Positions 51,435 through 63,479 are shown, counted from the stretch's first letter. The stretch is 64,000 nt of DNA from Actinospica acidithermotolerans (GCF_018139625.1 NZ_JAGSOH010000023.1:1-64000), one strand, 5' to 3'. The notes: a model not told the origin generated them from the sequence alone. Made by a program: numbers and translations.

Positions 51435-51496
51435 CAGGCCGGGCGGCCGCGCTCGACGGCACGCCGGGAGCACTGTTCACCCGGCGCACGCGTTAC

Positions 51497-51508
51497 ATCA
51501 CGTAATGT
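51497..51508. promoter_or_regulatory. TTAC-N5-GTAA element overlapping a -10 box
   Basis: The near-palindrome TTACATCACGTAA lies about 20 bp before the small gene at 51516 and overlaps its TAATGT -10-like box (51503-51508). It may be a regulator site. Confidence 0.35.
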
Positions 51509-51515
51509 GCTCGGC

Positions 51516-51752
51516 ATGACGACGAGCCCGGCCGCGCCCGATCCCGCGCCCGACCCGGAGTACTGCGGGGCCTTCCCCGGACTGAGCGCGGCAGGCACCC
51601 GCGTGCCGTGCGTCCCGGGCGAGTGCCCGACCGAGCCGATCTGCCGCGCCCTCAAGCGGCTCGACCGCGAGGCGGGCCTGGCCCGCGCGGAACGGAACAG
51701 GGCCCTGCTTCCTTCGAAGCAGGGCCCTGTCGCCGTTTCGGAGCGGCGCTGA
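51516..51752 (+). CDS. Small Cys-containing protein of unknown function
   Basis: The 78-residue product starts MTTSPAAPDPAPDPEY and holds four Cys within about 30 residues (YCGAF, PCVPGECP and ICRAL), suggesting metal binding or disulfides. The ATG at 51516 lies exactly 7 nt after TAATGT, a leaderless layout. The last 18 codons are inside a strong terminator hairpin, which is unusual and raises the chance that the true product is not conserved at its end. Confidence 0.5.
   Translation: MTTSPAAPDPAPDPEYCGAFPGLSAAGTRVPCVPGECPTEPICRALKRLDREAGLARAERNRALLPSKQGPVAVSERR
51697..51730. terminator. Bidirectional terminator between convergent genes
   Basis: A perfect 14-bp stem (51697-51710 with 51717-51730) closes a 6-nt loop. 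It lies 34 bp past the end of the ATPase gene on the minus strand and inside the 3' end of the small plus-strand gene. Confidence 0.75.
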
Positions 51753-51764
51753 TCTGATCCGGAA

Positions 51765-52825
51765 CTAGTCCGGGAAGTGGCACGCCACCTTGTGCTCGAC
51801 GCCGGTCGGGCGCACGCCGCCGATCTGCATCAGCGGCGGCTCCTGCGCGGCGCAGATGTCCTGCGCCTTCCAGCAGCGGGTGCGGAAGCGGCAGCCGGAC
51901 GGCGGGTTCAGCGGCGAGGGCACGTCGCCCTGCAGCAGGATCCGCTCGCGGCTGGCCTCCTCGCCCTTGCGGTCCGGGTCCGGGAGCGGGACCGCGGACA
52001 GCAGCGCCTGGGTGTACGGGTGCCGGGGCGTGCCGTACAGGTCGTCGCGCGGGGCGATCTCCATGATCTTGCCGAGGTACATGACCGCGACCCGGTCGGA
52101 GATGTGCCGGACGACGGACAGGTCGTGCGCGATGAAGACGTACGCCAGGCCGAGCTCGGCCTGGATGTCCTCGAACAGGTTCACGACCTGCGCCTGGATC
52201 GAGACGTCGAGCGCCGAGACCGGCTCGTCCGCGACCAGCAGCTTCGGCTTGAGCGCGAGCGCGCGGGCGATGCCGATGCGCTGGCGCTGGCCGCCGGAGA
52301 ACTCGTGCGGGTACCGGTTGTAGTGCTCCGGCGAGAGGCCCACCAGCGAGAGCAGGTCCTGCACGGCCTTCTTCCGGCCGCCGGGCGGCTCGACGCCCTG
52401 GATCGCGAACGGCGCGCCCACGATGGTGCCGATGGTGTGCCGCGGGTTCAGCGAGGACTGCGGGTCCTGGAACACCATCTGGATGTCCCGGCGCAGCGGA
52501 CGCAGCTGGCCCTGGCTCATGTGGGTGATGTCCCGGCCTTCGAAGACGATCGAGCCGCCGGTGGGCTCGCCGAGCCGGGTCAGCATCCGCCCGGTGGTCG
52601 ACTTGCCGCAGCCGGACTCGCCGACCAGGCCGAGGGTCTCGCCCGGATGGACCGTCAGGTCCACGCCGTCGACCGCCTTGACGGTACCCACGGTCCGGTG
52701 CAGCACGCCACGCCGCACTGGGAAGTGCATCTGCAGGCCGGAGACGGACATCAAGGGTTCAGTCCCGCTCGCGGCAGTGCCGACCGACGTCGTGGAAATC
52801 GCCTCGGATCGGTAGTCTTCGATGC

Positions 52826-52829
<4 letters not shown>
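51765..52829 (-). CDS. Peptide ABC transporter ATP-binding protein (OppF type), second operon
   Basis: The 354-residue ATPase has Walker [10 protein letters not shown], signature [15 protein letters not shown], Walker [13 protein letters not shown] and the Cys-containing oligopeptide extension ([12 protein letters not shown]). The GTG at 52827-52829 overlaps the upstream ATPase stop (GTGA), so the two are coupled. It closes the second peptide-transporter operon. It is closely similar in motif layout to the ATPase at 17951-19006, consistent with ancient duplication of the transporter. Confidence 0.94.
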
Positions 52830-53923
<1,094 letters not shown>

Positions 53924-53997
53924 GGAATGGGCTCCCGCGATGGTGGACCGTTCGGTGCGTCGTTCGTTCGCGGCGGCGCCGCCGACGTGCCGCCCGG

Positions 53998-55008
53998 TCA
54001 CGCCAGCCTCACCCGAGGATCGAGGGCGGCGTACGCGACGTCGACCACCAGGTTCGCCAGGATGACGAAGAGGGCGGCGAACAGCGTGACACCCATGATC
54101 ATCGGGAAGTCCTGGCTGGCGATGGAGTTGATGGCCAGCGCGCCGACGCCGTGCATCGAGAAGGCCTGCTCGGCCAGGACCGCGCCGCCGAGCAGCGCGC
54201 CGAAGTCCATCCCGAAGATGGTGACGATCGGGGTCACCGCGGCGCGCAGCGCGTGCTTGCCGATGACGCGGTGTTCCGGCAGGCCCTTGGCTCGCGCGGT
54301 ACGTGTGAAGTCCTCGCTCATCGCGTCGAGCATGCCCGCTCGGGTCAGCCGGGTATAGAGCGCGGCGTATCCGAAGGCGAGACAGGTCCACGGCAGGATC
54401 ATGTTCTCCGCCCAGGACGCCGGATTCGTGGTGAATCCGACGTATGTCGGCGACGGGAGCAGGCTCCAGTTGTAACAGAGGACGAGCATAGCGAGCGGGG
54501 CGATGAAGTACACCGGCAGCGAGACGCCGAGCAGCGAGATGAACATCGAGGCGCGGTCCCAGACCGAGCCCTTGAAAACCGCGGACACCACGCCGGAGGC
54601 CACACCGAAGATCAGCCACAGTACGCCGGCGCCGAGTGCGATGGACAGGGTGACCGGGAAGACGCTCAGAACGGTCGGCCACACCTCCTGGTAGGTACGG
54701 AAGGAGTAGCCGAAGCAGGGGGCGCTGCAGTGCAGGTACGTCGTGCCGTCGAAGTACGTCGTCCCGACGAACATCGCCTTCAGATAGTCGAAGTAGTGCG
54801 GGAGGAACGCCTGGTTGAAGCCGAGCCTGGTCTCGACGATCTGCAGCTCCGCTGGCGTGGTACCCCGACCCACGTAGGCGCGCGCCATCTGCTCGGGCGT
54901 CTGGCCGGCCCACTGCGGCACGACGAAGAAGATGACAAATGTGATGAAGCTGACCACGATCAGCAGGCCGATGGCGGCCACTAGGCGCCGAGCGATGAAA
55001 GTGAGCAT
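53998..55008 (-). CDS. Peptide ABC transporter permease (OppB type), second operon
   Basis: The 336-residue permease begins MLTFIARRLVAAIGLLIVV and has six membrane segments. The EAA-type loop is at RTARAKGLPEHRVIGKHALR. The periplasmic loop after the first helix is long and contains two Cys (LHCSAPCFG). It is separated from the binding-protein gene by 107 bp with a hairpin, as in the first transporter operon. Confidence 0.94.
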   Translation of the reverse strand: MLTFIARRLVAAIGLLIVVSFITFVIFFVVPQWAGQTPEQMARAYVGRGTTPAELQIVETRLGFNQAFLPHYFDYLKAMFVGTTYFDGTTYLHCSAPCFGYSFRTYQEVWPTVLSVFPVTLSIALGAGVLWLIFGVASGVVSAVFKGSVWDRASMFISLLGVSLPVYFIAPLAMLVLCYNWSLLPSPTYVGFTTNPASWAENMILPWTCLAFGYAALYTRLTRAGMLDAMSEDFTRTARAKGLPEHRVIGKHALRAAVTPIVTIFGMDFGALLGGAVLAEQAFSMHGVGALAINSIASQDFPMIMGVTLFAALFVILANLVVDVAYAALDPRVRLA

Positions 55009-55023
55009 TGGTGTTGCGGCGCC

Positions 55024-55068
55024 GACTCCGGCCGGTCCTGATCTGGTGGACCGGGACCGACCGGAGTC
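55024..55068 (-). promoter_or_regulatory. Intercistronic hairpin between binding protein and permease, second operon
   Basis: GACTCCGGCCGGTCC (55024-55038) pairs with 55054-55068. On the minus-strand RNA the single mismatch becomes a G-U pair, giving a 15-bp stem. It holds the same position as the hairpin at 22182-22228. Confidence 0.6.
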
Positions 55069-55115
55069 TTTCCGCCTTCACCTACCTTCGTGAAGGGTAG
55101 CGGAGCGGTCGGGAC

Positions 55116-56909
55116 TTACTTGTTGGACGTGCCGATGATCGAGTAGTCGTACATGCCGTACGCCTCACTCACCGTCACGTTCGTCGTCGACGACGGGCGG
55201 TACAGGAGCGTCGACTGGTAGAGCAGCGGCACGATCACGGCCTGGGACATCGCGTAGGCGTCGGCCTGGGCGTAGTACGACTGGGTCTGCGCCGGGGTCG
55301 AGGCGGCGAGCGCGTTGTTCACCAGCGAGTCGAACTTGCTGTCGTTCCAGTACGACAGGTTGTACGAGCCGCCGGCCTTGTTGATGCCGTCACTGGTCAG
55401 GATCTCGTCCATGTATCCGTAACCGGTCGGGAAGTCCGCGCCCCAGGCCCAGAGCGAGAGGCCGATCCGGTTCGAGTCGGCGTAGCTGGGCAGACCCGCG
55501 TAGGAGTTCCAGAACGAGCCGTCACCGTAGCTGTACTGCGCGATCGAGACCTTGAAGCCGACCTTGTCCAGGTTCTGCTGGATGACGTCGGCGGCCGCGA
55601 TCATCTTCGGGTTGTCCGAGGTCTTGTACGTGGCCAGGGTGAAGGACGGGTTGAAGGAGGCACCCTCGGCCGTCTTGCACTGGTCGAACAGCGAGGTGGC
55701 CTTGCCGATGTCACCCTCGTTGCCACCGGTGGCGTACTGGGTGGAGGCGGCGTAGCCGGTGTTCGTGGTCGGCAGGACCGTGTTGGCGACGGCGCCACCG
55801 GCGATCGAACCACCGGACACGTCCTGCACCTGCGCCTTGTTGACCGCGTACTCGATGGCCTGTCGGCAGTAGACGTTGTCCAGCGGCGCGACCTGGGTGT
55901 TCACCGACATGAAGGTCTCGAAGCCGTCGACGTCGACGTCCGCATTGGCCTTGTCCGTCGGGTTGGCCAGCACGATCGACTGCGTTCCGGTGCCGACGCC
56001 GATGCCGCGCACGTCGAGGTTGGAGCTGCCGTTGAGCAGGTTCTGGTCGACGGTCGTGGTGTTCACGTCCAGCGCGACGGTGACCTTGCTCGCGTAGCGC
56101 TTGTGCACGCCGTTCGGGTCCGAAGAGGAGTCGAACGCGGTGTTCGGCACGAGCGTCAGCTGCGAGTTCGGCGTGTACGAGGAGACCATGTACTGACCGG
56201 AGAAGGAGTCCTTCGCGACGTCGGTCGAGTACTGCGCGCCCGGGTCGTGCGACGACTCGACCGGAGCGGTCTGCAGCAGGGTCATCAGGTAGTTGAAGTC
56301 CGCGAAGGGCTTCGTCAGGTTGAACGTGATCGTCGTCGCGTTCGGCGTCGAGATGCCGGAGACCTGGCCGCTCGGGTCCTTGTACGGGCCCTTGTAGCTG
56401 TTGGTGTTCTGGATCAGGCTCGCGAAGTACGACGGCCCGCCGTGGATGGCGCCGGACGCGTCGAAGTTCGAGCGCTCGATCGCGTAGGCGACGTCCTTCG
56501 TGGTGATCGTGTCGCCGTCGGAGAACTTGGCGTTCGGGACGATCGTGTAGGTCCAGGTCTTGTTGTTGTTACTGGCCTTGAAGCTCGTGACCAGGTCGCC
56601 CTGCAGCTGGAGGCCGGTCTTGCCGGGCTCCTGCTTGAAGGTCATCATGGTCCGGTCGAACAGGCGGTACAGGTCCCAGCTGGCCGCCTCGTACGTGATG
56701 CCGCCGTCGAGGCTGTCGAAGCCGGAGGAGTCCTCCAGCTTGAGGGTGCCGCCGACCGCGCTGGACTGGTTCACGATGCTCGTGAGCGCGGCGTTGTATC
56801 CACTCGAGCCGCCTGAGGCCGAACCGCCCGAATGACTCCCACAGGCGGCGGCGGTGAGCGCGACGGCGGAGGCCGCGGCCGTGAGCGCGACTACTCGCTT
56901 CTTACGCAT
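55116..56909 (-). CDS. Peptide ABC transporter substrate-binding lipoprotein, second operon
   Basis: The 597-residue protein has a basic start (MRKKRVV), a hydrophobic segment and Cys in TAAACGS as probable lipid anchor, then an SBP_bac_5 domain (DGGITYEAASWDLYRLFDRT near the N-terminus, GADFPTGYGYMDEIL near the C-terminus). The ATG at 56907-56909 was chosen because the upstream part of the frame has no signal-peptide character. No strong Shine-Dalgarno sequence is seen. It lies second in its operon, behind a permease gene and a GC-rich hairpin. Confidence 0.94.
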   Translation of the reverse strand: MRKKRVVALTAAASAVALTAAACGSHSGGSASGGSSGYNAALTSIVNQSSAVGGTLKLEDSSGFDSLDGGITYEAASWDLYRLFDRTMMTFKQEPGKTGLQLQGDLVTSFKASNNNKTWTYTIVPNAKFSDGDTITTKDVAYAIERSNFDASGAIHGGPSYFASLIQNTNSYKGPYKDPSGQVSGISTPNATTITFNLTKPFADFNYLMTLLQTAPVESSHDPGAQYSTDVAKDSFSGQYMVSSYTPNSQLTLVPNTAFDSSSDPNGVHKRYASKVTVALDVNTTTVDQNLLNGSSNLDVRGIGVGTGTQSIVLANPTDKANADVDVDGFETFMSVNTQVAPLDNVYCRQAIEYAVNKAQVQDVSGGSIAGGAVANTVLPTTNTGYAASTQYATGGNEGDIGKATSLFDQCKTAEGASFNPSFTLATYKTSDNPKMIAAADVIQQNLDKVGFKVSIAQYSYGDGSFWNSYAGLPSYADSNRIGLSLWAWGADFPTGYGYMDEILTSDGINKAGGSYNLSYWNDSKFDSLVNNALAASTPAQTQSYYAQADAYAMSQAVIVPLLYQSTLLYRPSSTTNVTVSEAYGMYDYSIIGTSNK

Positions 56910-57018
56910 GAGGTTTACTGACCTATCCTTAGCAGTTGTAGTGCCTTGACACGATCGGCGCCGCGCGTGTTGCGGTCCGGGGGTGATGGTGCCGCCGGCG
57001 GAGCACCGGCTGGACTGT

Positions 57019-57046
57019 GGCCCGCCCGACGTCGTGCGGGCGGGCC
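57019..57046 (-). promoter_or_regulatory. Hairpin between permease C and binding-protein genes
   Basis: GGCCCGCCCG (57019-57028) pairs with CGGGCGGGCC (57037-57046). It begins just after the permease stop. It may partly terminate the upstream transcript or protect the 3' end of the permease message. Confidence 0.5.
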
Positions 57047-57051
57047 GACCG

Positions 57052-58062
57052 TCAACGGGAGGCCTTCGGGTCGAGGGCATCCCGCAATCCGTCACCGAGG
57101 AGGTTGAACGCCAGCACGGTGAGGAAGATCGCGACTCCGGGGACGATGAGGAACTCAGGGTCCACCTGGAACAGGCCGTTGTTGACGGCCTGGTCGATCA
57201 TTTGCCCCCAGGAGGGCGTCGGGTCCTTCATACCGACCCCGAGGAAGGACAGCGCGGCCTCGAACAGGATGTTCGTGGGGATCAGCAAGGTCGCGTAGAT
57301 CAGGATGGGCGCCACCAGGTTCGGCAGGATCTCCTTGAACAGGATCCGCGAGGGCTTGGCGCCGAGGCTGCGCGCGGCGTCGATGAACTCGCGCTCCTTG
57401 AGGCCGATCACCTGGCCGCGGATGATACGGCCGATGTACGGCCAGGAGAAGAATCCGATGACGAAGACCAGCAGCACGAAGTGCAGCGAGTTGCCGTTGA
57501 GGCCGAAGGCGTTGGTACCGGAGAGCACGTCGCTGAGCGAGATGGCGAACAGCAGCACCGGGAAGGCGAGCATCACGTCCATGGTGCGGCTGATGACCGA
57601 GTCGATCCAGCCGCCGAAGTAGCCGGCCACCATGCCGAGGACCACACCGATCACGAGTGCGAGCAGCGTGGACAGGAAGGCGATGCCGAGCGAGACGCGC
57701 GCGCCGTAGGCGATCCGGCTGAAGAGGTCACGGCCCTCGGGGAGATCGATGCCGAGCCAGTGCTGCGAGCTGATGCCGCCCATGCCGCCGATCGGGATCT
57801 GCAGGTTGGGATCGATCAGGTTCGTGTTGATCCCGTTCTCGCTCGCTCCCTCGATCGAGGTCAGCAGCGGCGCGAAGATCGCGATGAGGATCAGCAGGAT
57901 GACGATGATCCCACCGACGATCGCGAGCTTGTCCTTCCTGAGGCGGTTCCAGGCGATCCGGCCGAGAGAGCGGCCCTCGACCGCCGCCGTCGGCGCCCCC
58001 GTGGGGGTGTCGGCTATGGGCTCGGTCCCAGTGGACCCGCCCGGCTCCCAGGTCATCGTCAT
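57052..58062 (-). CDS. Peptide ABC transporter permease (OppC type), second operon
   Basis: The 336-residue permease has a cytoplasmic N-terminus of about 45 residues, the OppC_N helix (KLAIVGGIIVILLILIAIFA), a periplasmic loop and five more helices. The EAA loop is at FIDAARSLGAKPSRILFKEI. It is the first gene of the operon, ahead of the binding protein, whereas this subunit normally follows the OppB permease. The ATG is at 58062 with AGGA upstream. Confidence 0.94.
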   Translation of the reverse strand: MTMTWEPGGSTGTEPIADTPTGAPTAAVEGRSLGRIAWNRLRKDKLAIVGGIIVILLILIAIFAPLLTSIEGASENGINTNLIDPNLQIPIGGMGGISSQHWLGIDLPEGRDLFSRIAYGARVSLGIAFLSTLLALVIGVVLGMVAGYFGGWIDSVISRTMDVMLAFPVLLFAISLSDVLSGTNAFGLNGNSLHFVLLVFVIGFFSWPYIGRIIRGQVIGLKEREFIDAARSLGAKPSRILFKEILPNLVAPILIYATLLIPTNILFEAALSFLGVGMKDPTPSWGQMIDQAVNNGLFQVDPEFLIVPGVAIFLTVLAFNLLGDGLRDALDPKASR

Positions 58063-58433
58063 CGCATGGGTCCTGTCAATCTAGGTGGTGCGCTGAGCTC
58101 TGTGCTCTGAGGTAGCAGACTTCCCCAGGATTAAGCGCGGGCGGAAGACCCAAACAGACTCCGTTGTACAACCGTGATCACTCGGCCATCAAGCCGTTTC
58201 TCATCAGTTTCCGGTCTATACGGGGAGTAATGGATCAAATCCTCATGGGCTACGACCGAAACGCGCATTCCGGGCGCAACGCACCTGGCTCACTCAGCAG
58301 AAGACCGAGCCAGCCTAACGCATGCGTCCGAATGGCAAGACGGGGGTAGCGCCGAGCCCACCGTAACGGTGTTCGATGACCGCTCTGTTGCGGGCATCTA
58401 CCTCGACAGGGCGACGGAGAGGCTACCGTCCGT
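58063..58433. other. Gene-free promoter region between glgX and the second peptide transporter
   Basis: No supported reading frame is present. GC content is lower than elsewhere. The region holds a perfect palindrome GTTGTACAAC at 58163-58172 and several -10-like boxes on the minus strand (for example TATAGA near 58216). It should contain the transporter promoter, but none can be fixed with confidence. Confidence 0.5.
58163..58172. promoter_or_regulatory. Palindrome GTTGTACAAC, possible operator
   Basis: This perfect 10-bp palindrome lies about 100 bp upstream of the first gene of the second peptide transporter. It would suit a dimeric regulator, but no regulator gene is adjacent. Confidence 0.25.
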
Positions 58434-58471
58434 GAAAAGGGCCTGCTCGCCACGCCTAGCGCGAACAGGCC
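58434..58471 (-). terminator. Intrinsic terminator of glgX
   Basis: On the minus strand GGCCTGTTCGC pairs with GCGAGCAGGCC (11 bp, one G-U) and is followed by CTTTTC. It lies 24 bp after the glgX stop. Confidence 0.8.
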
Positions 58472-58494
58472 GGATACTCACAGCATTGAGCTGA

Positions 58495-60627
<2,133 letters not shown>

Positions 60628-60725
60628 GAAAATGCACACTCCCTACGTTCGCCTGAGACGCCCCATGCAATACCCTGGGCAGCGGGAGATAACCGCAGTT
60701 CCTGCTGAAGCGACCCGGAGGCAGC

Positions 60726-61616
60726 ATGGCGCAGACCTGGGAGGGTGGGCTACCCGAGGCGGCGCGCGCCCGGATGCACGAGATCCAGGGCTCGTCGACC
60801 TGGGGCTCGGCGCTCAGCACGCAGGAGTTCAACGCGATCAAGGGCGTGGGCTTCGACCCGGTCGGCCAGGTTCTGGGCACCGCCGTCTACCAGATCGGCT
60901 ATCAGGGTGGTTACGGTTGCTCCGGCGCCTGGAGCGGCTACCTCGGCCAGAACATGTCGACCGACGTCTCCTCCCGCGCGTGGGCCCCGTTCAGCGCCCT
61001 GGTCCAGGCCATGTACACCGCCCGGCAGACGGCCCTGTCCCGGGCGGTGGCCGAGTGCACGGCCCTCGGCGGGGACGGGATCGTCGGCGCCTCCCTCAAG
61101 GTGCGCCGCTTCGTCACCGGCGGTCTCGAGTTCACCGCGCTCGGCACGGCCGTGCGGGCGCGCGGCGGCGTCCGCCCGAAGCGGCCGTTCACCTCGCACG
61201 TGACCGGGCAGGAGTTCGCCAAGCTGGTGCACGCGGGCTACGTGCCGACCGGCCTGGTCCTCGGCATCTCCATCGCCTCCCGGCACGACGACTACCGCAC
61301 CCGCGCGGCGCTCAGCCGCTGGGCCGGGAACCAGGAGGTGCCCGGCTACACGCAGCTGATCAACAACGCCCGGCACGACGCGCGCAACCAGCTGATGAAG
61401 GACGCGCGCCAGCACGGCGGCGACGGGGTCGTCGTGGACGAGATCGACCTGCGCATCGGGGAGCGCGAGTGCCCGGCCTACCAGGGCGGGCGCGACCACA
61501 TCGCCGAGGCCTTCCTGCTCGGCACCTCCGTGGCCCGATTCGAGCGCTCGCGGCGCGACCCGGCGCCCAAGGCACTCACCATCATGCGTCTCGACTACCA
61601 GAAGACGGATTTGTAG
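60726..61616 (+). CDS. Tandem YbjQ-like (heavy-metal-binding-domain type) protein, first of two
   Basis: The 296-residue protein consists of two YbjQ/DUF74-like repeats (about 30-140 and 160-280). Each has a hydrophobic segment ending in a turn, a helix with many Arg residues, then the pattern LGGDGIVGASL or HGGDGVVVDEI and a final beta strand. It has no signal peptide. Database names for this family call it heavy-metal-binding, but no metal ligands can be confirmed here. CGGAGGC precedes the ATG at 60726. Its TAG abuts the next ATG with no gap. Confidence 0.75.
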   Translation: MAQTWEGGLPEAARARMHEIQGSSTWGSALSTQEFNAIKGVGFDPVGQVLGTAVYQIGYQGGYGCSGAWSGYLGQNMSTDVSSRAWAPFSALVQAMYTARQTALSRAVAECTALGGDGIVGASLKVRRFVTGGLEFTALGTAVRARGGVRPKRPFTSHVTGQEFAKLVHAGYVPTGLVLGISIASRHDDYRTRAALSRWAGNQEVPGYTQLINNARHDARNQLMKDARQHGGDGVVVDEIDLRIGERECPAYQGGRDHIAEAFLLGTSVARFERSRRDPAPKALTIMRLDYQKTDL

Positions 61617-62465
61617 ATGAGCGACGAGACCACCGCGAAGGCCCTGCACGACGAGGGCGTGCCGGAGGACGCGATGCGCCGGCTCGCGCACCTGCAGCCG
61701 GGCAAGGGCGGGATCTTCACCTCCGACCTGACGGTCAACGAGTTCCTGCTGGTGCGCGAGGCCGGCTTCCGGCCGCTCGGGCTGGTGCTCGGCTCGAGCA
61801 TCTACCACGTGGGCATCCAGCTCGGCCGCTGGTCGAAGAACCAGGAGATGGACGTCCTCTCGCAGGCGATGTACCACGCCCGCGAGCTGGCGATGAGCCG
61901 GATGGAGGCCGAGGCGAGCGCGCTCGGCGCCGACGGCATCGTGGGCGTGCGGCTGGACGTGGAGTTCAAGGAGTTCGGCGCGGACATCGCCGAGTTCATC
62001 GCCGTCGGCACGGCGGTGAAGGCCGAGGAGGGCGTCGACCACGGCGACCACGCGCACGGCTGGCGCAACAACAAGGGCAAGCCCTTCACCTCGGACCTGA
62101 GCGGCCAGGACTTCTGGACGCTGATCCGAGCCGGCTACGCGCCGCTCGACCTGGTCATGGGCTCGTGCGTCTACCACATCGCGCACCAGCGCTTCGGCCA
62201 GGTGCTCGGCAACATGGGCCGCAACGTCGAGATCCCGCAGTACACCCAGGCGCTCTACGACGCCCGCGAGCTGGCGATGAGCCGGATGCAGGCGGAGGCC
62301 GAGGCGCTGCACGCCGAGGGCATCGTCGGCGTGCAGCTGAAGCAGCACTCGCACACCTGGGGCGGCCACACCACCGAGTTCTTCGCGATCGGCACCGCGG
62401 TGCGCCCGCTGCGCGCCGACCACGTGATCGACCGGCCCACCATGGTGCTGTCGCTCGACAACTGA
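61617..62465 (+). CDS. Tandem YbjQ-like protein, second of two
   Basis: The 282-residue protein repeats the two-domain layout of its neighbour with clearer motifs: ARELAMSRMEAEASALGADGIVG (written in part) in the first half and ARELAMSRMQAEAEAL in the second, each preceded by a TSDL(T/S)-type strand and a GLVLGSSIYH or DLVMGSCVYH turn. Its ATG directly follows the previous stop. With the first protein, this gives four copies of the domain in one transcript. The function is unknown. Confidence 0.78.
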   Translation: MSDETTAKALHDEGVPEDAMRRLAHLQPGKGGIFTSDLTVNEFLLVREAGFRPLGLVLGSSIYHVGIQLGRWSKNQEMDVLSQAMYHARELAMSRMEAEASALGADGIVGVRLDVEFKEFGADIAEFIAVGTAVKAEEGVDHGDHAHGWRNNKGKPFTSDLSGQDFWTLIRAGYAPLDLVMGSCVYHIAHQRFGQVLGNMGRNVEIPQYTQALYDARELAMSRMQAEAEALHAEGIVGVQLKQHSHTWGGHTTEFFAIGTAVRPLRADHVIDRPTMVLSLDN

Positions 62466-62469
62466 GAAC

Positions 62470-62901
62470 ATGGTCGACATGGGTGGAGAGATGGAGCCGG
62501 CGGGCTCCAGCAGCATGGATGTCGAGCTCCTGGCCGCCGCGCTGCGCCAGGACAGCGCCGACCTCGACGTGTACGCCAAGGTGCTGTCCGTGAACCTGGT
62601 CGAGTCGCTGCCGCAGGGCGCGGTCCAGGTCGAGCGCAAGCGCAGCATGTCGGACCGGATGGCCGGCCGCGAGGGCACGGTCACCGGCCTGGACGTGGCG
62701 CTGGGCGACGTGCGCCTCGGACTGCGGATGGACCGCGGCCGCCCGGTCGGCGAGATCTGCAAGGAGGTGCGCGGGGTGGTGCTCTCCCGCCGGCAGGTCG
62801 GCATCGACGAGTGGATCGCCGCCCTCGCCCAGGGCATCGCCGACACCGCCGCATCCAGCGCCCGCGCACGCGAGGCGCTGCAGCGGTACCTGGGCGCTTA
62901 A
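62470..62901 (+). CDS. Hypothetical protein in the YbjQ-like operon
   Basis: The 143-residue product is soluble and begins MVDMGGEME. ATG codons at 62470, 62491 and 62515 are all possible starts; the first lies 4 bp after the previous stop, and GGAGAG lies just before the second. A VQVERKRSMSDRMAGREG segment and an alpha-helical end (EWIAALAQGIADTAA) are visible. There is no known domain. Its conserved spacing behind the two YbjQ-like genes suggests a shared function. Confidence 0.65.
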   Translation: MVDMGGEMEPAGSSSMDVELLAAALRQDSADLDVYAKVLSVNLVESLPQGAVQVERKRSMSDRMAGREGTVTGLDVALGDVRLGLRMDRGRPVGEICKEVRGVVLSRRQVGIDEWIAALAQGIADTAASSARAREALQRYLGA

Positions 62902-62914
62902 GACCTGGTAAGAC

Positions 62915-63421
62915 CTAGTTTCCGCGCCTGCGACGCGGCGCCGCCGATCGAGGCGGAACCGTGCGCATGTGATCGCGGACCCGGCCGAGGACGTCACCGA
63001 GCGCGGTGACGTCCTCGTCGTTCAAGGGCGTGAAGAACAGCCCCCGCACCACCTCGACGTGGCCGGCCATCACCCGCTCCAGCAGCTCGCGGCCCTGCGG
63101 CGTGAGCGCGACGATGACGCTGCGCTCGTCCTCCGGCGACGACTCCTTGGCCACCAGGCCCCGCTCGGCGAGCTGCGCCACCTGGTACGTCAGTCCGCTG
63201 CGGCTGTGGACGAGCCGGTCCGCCACGTCCGTCATCCGCTGCCGGCCCTCGGCGCTCTCCCCCACCACGGCCAGGATCTGGAACTGGATGTAGCTCAGCC
63301 CGCCCTCGTCGCGGAGCTGCTGCTCGACGGCGTGCTGGAGCAGGCTGCCCACCTCCATCACGGCGAAGTAGGCGGCGAGCTGCTCGGGGTCCAGGGGCGC
63401 GGGTTCGGGCATGCCGACCAT
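62915..63421 (-). CDS. MarR family transcriptional regulator
   Basis: The 168-residue protein has the MarR winged-helix core: YIQFQILAVVGESAEG, recognition helix region ADRLVHSRSGLTYQV and wing VAKESSPEDERSVIVALTPQGREL. It probably represses the divergent oxidoreductase gene through the palindromes at 63429-63444 and 63464-63479. ATG codons at 63421 and 63412 are possible; TACAAT (63420-63425) ends 7 nt before the second, so the shorter leaderless form is attractive. There is no Cys-based redox sensor; the few family-conserved residues do not reveal the inducer. Confidence 0.92.
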   Translation of the reverse strand: MVGMPEPAPLDPEQLAAYFAVMEVGSLLQHAVEQQLRDEGGLSYIQFQILAVVGESAEGRQRMTDVADRLVHSRSGLTYQVAQLAERGLVAKESSPEDERSVIVALTPQGRELLERVMAGHVEVVRGLFFTPLNDEDVTALGDVLGRVRDHMRTVPPRSAAPRRRRGN

Positions 63422-63428
63422 TGTACTT

Positions 63429-63444
63429 GCTACGAATTCGAAGC
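63429..63444. promoter_or_regulatory. Operator site 1, GCTACGAATTCGAAGC
   Basis: This 16-bp palindrome has a single mismatch. It lies just upstream of marR and is 35 bp from site 2. The sequence CGAATTCGAAGCAGGTGTAGC that extends it is repeated exactly at site 2. Confidence 0.7.
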
Positions 63445-63463
63445 AGGTGTAGCGTCGTCTTGT

Positions 63464-63479
63464 GCTTCGAATTCGAAGC
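63464..63479. promoter_or_regulatory. Operator site 2, GCTTCGAATTCGAAGC
   Basis: This is a perfect 16-bp palindrome. It overlaps the probable -35 (TTCGAA, 63466-63471) of the oxidoreductase promoter, whose -10 would be TAGAGT (63489-63494) after a 17-bp spacer. Binding by the divergent MarR protein would block that promoter. Confidence 0.75.
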
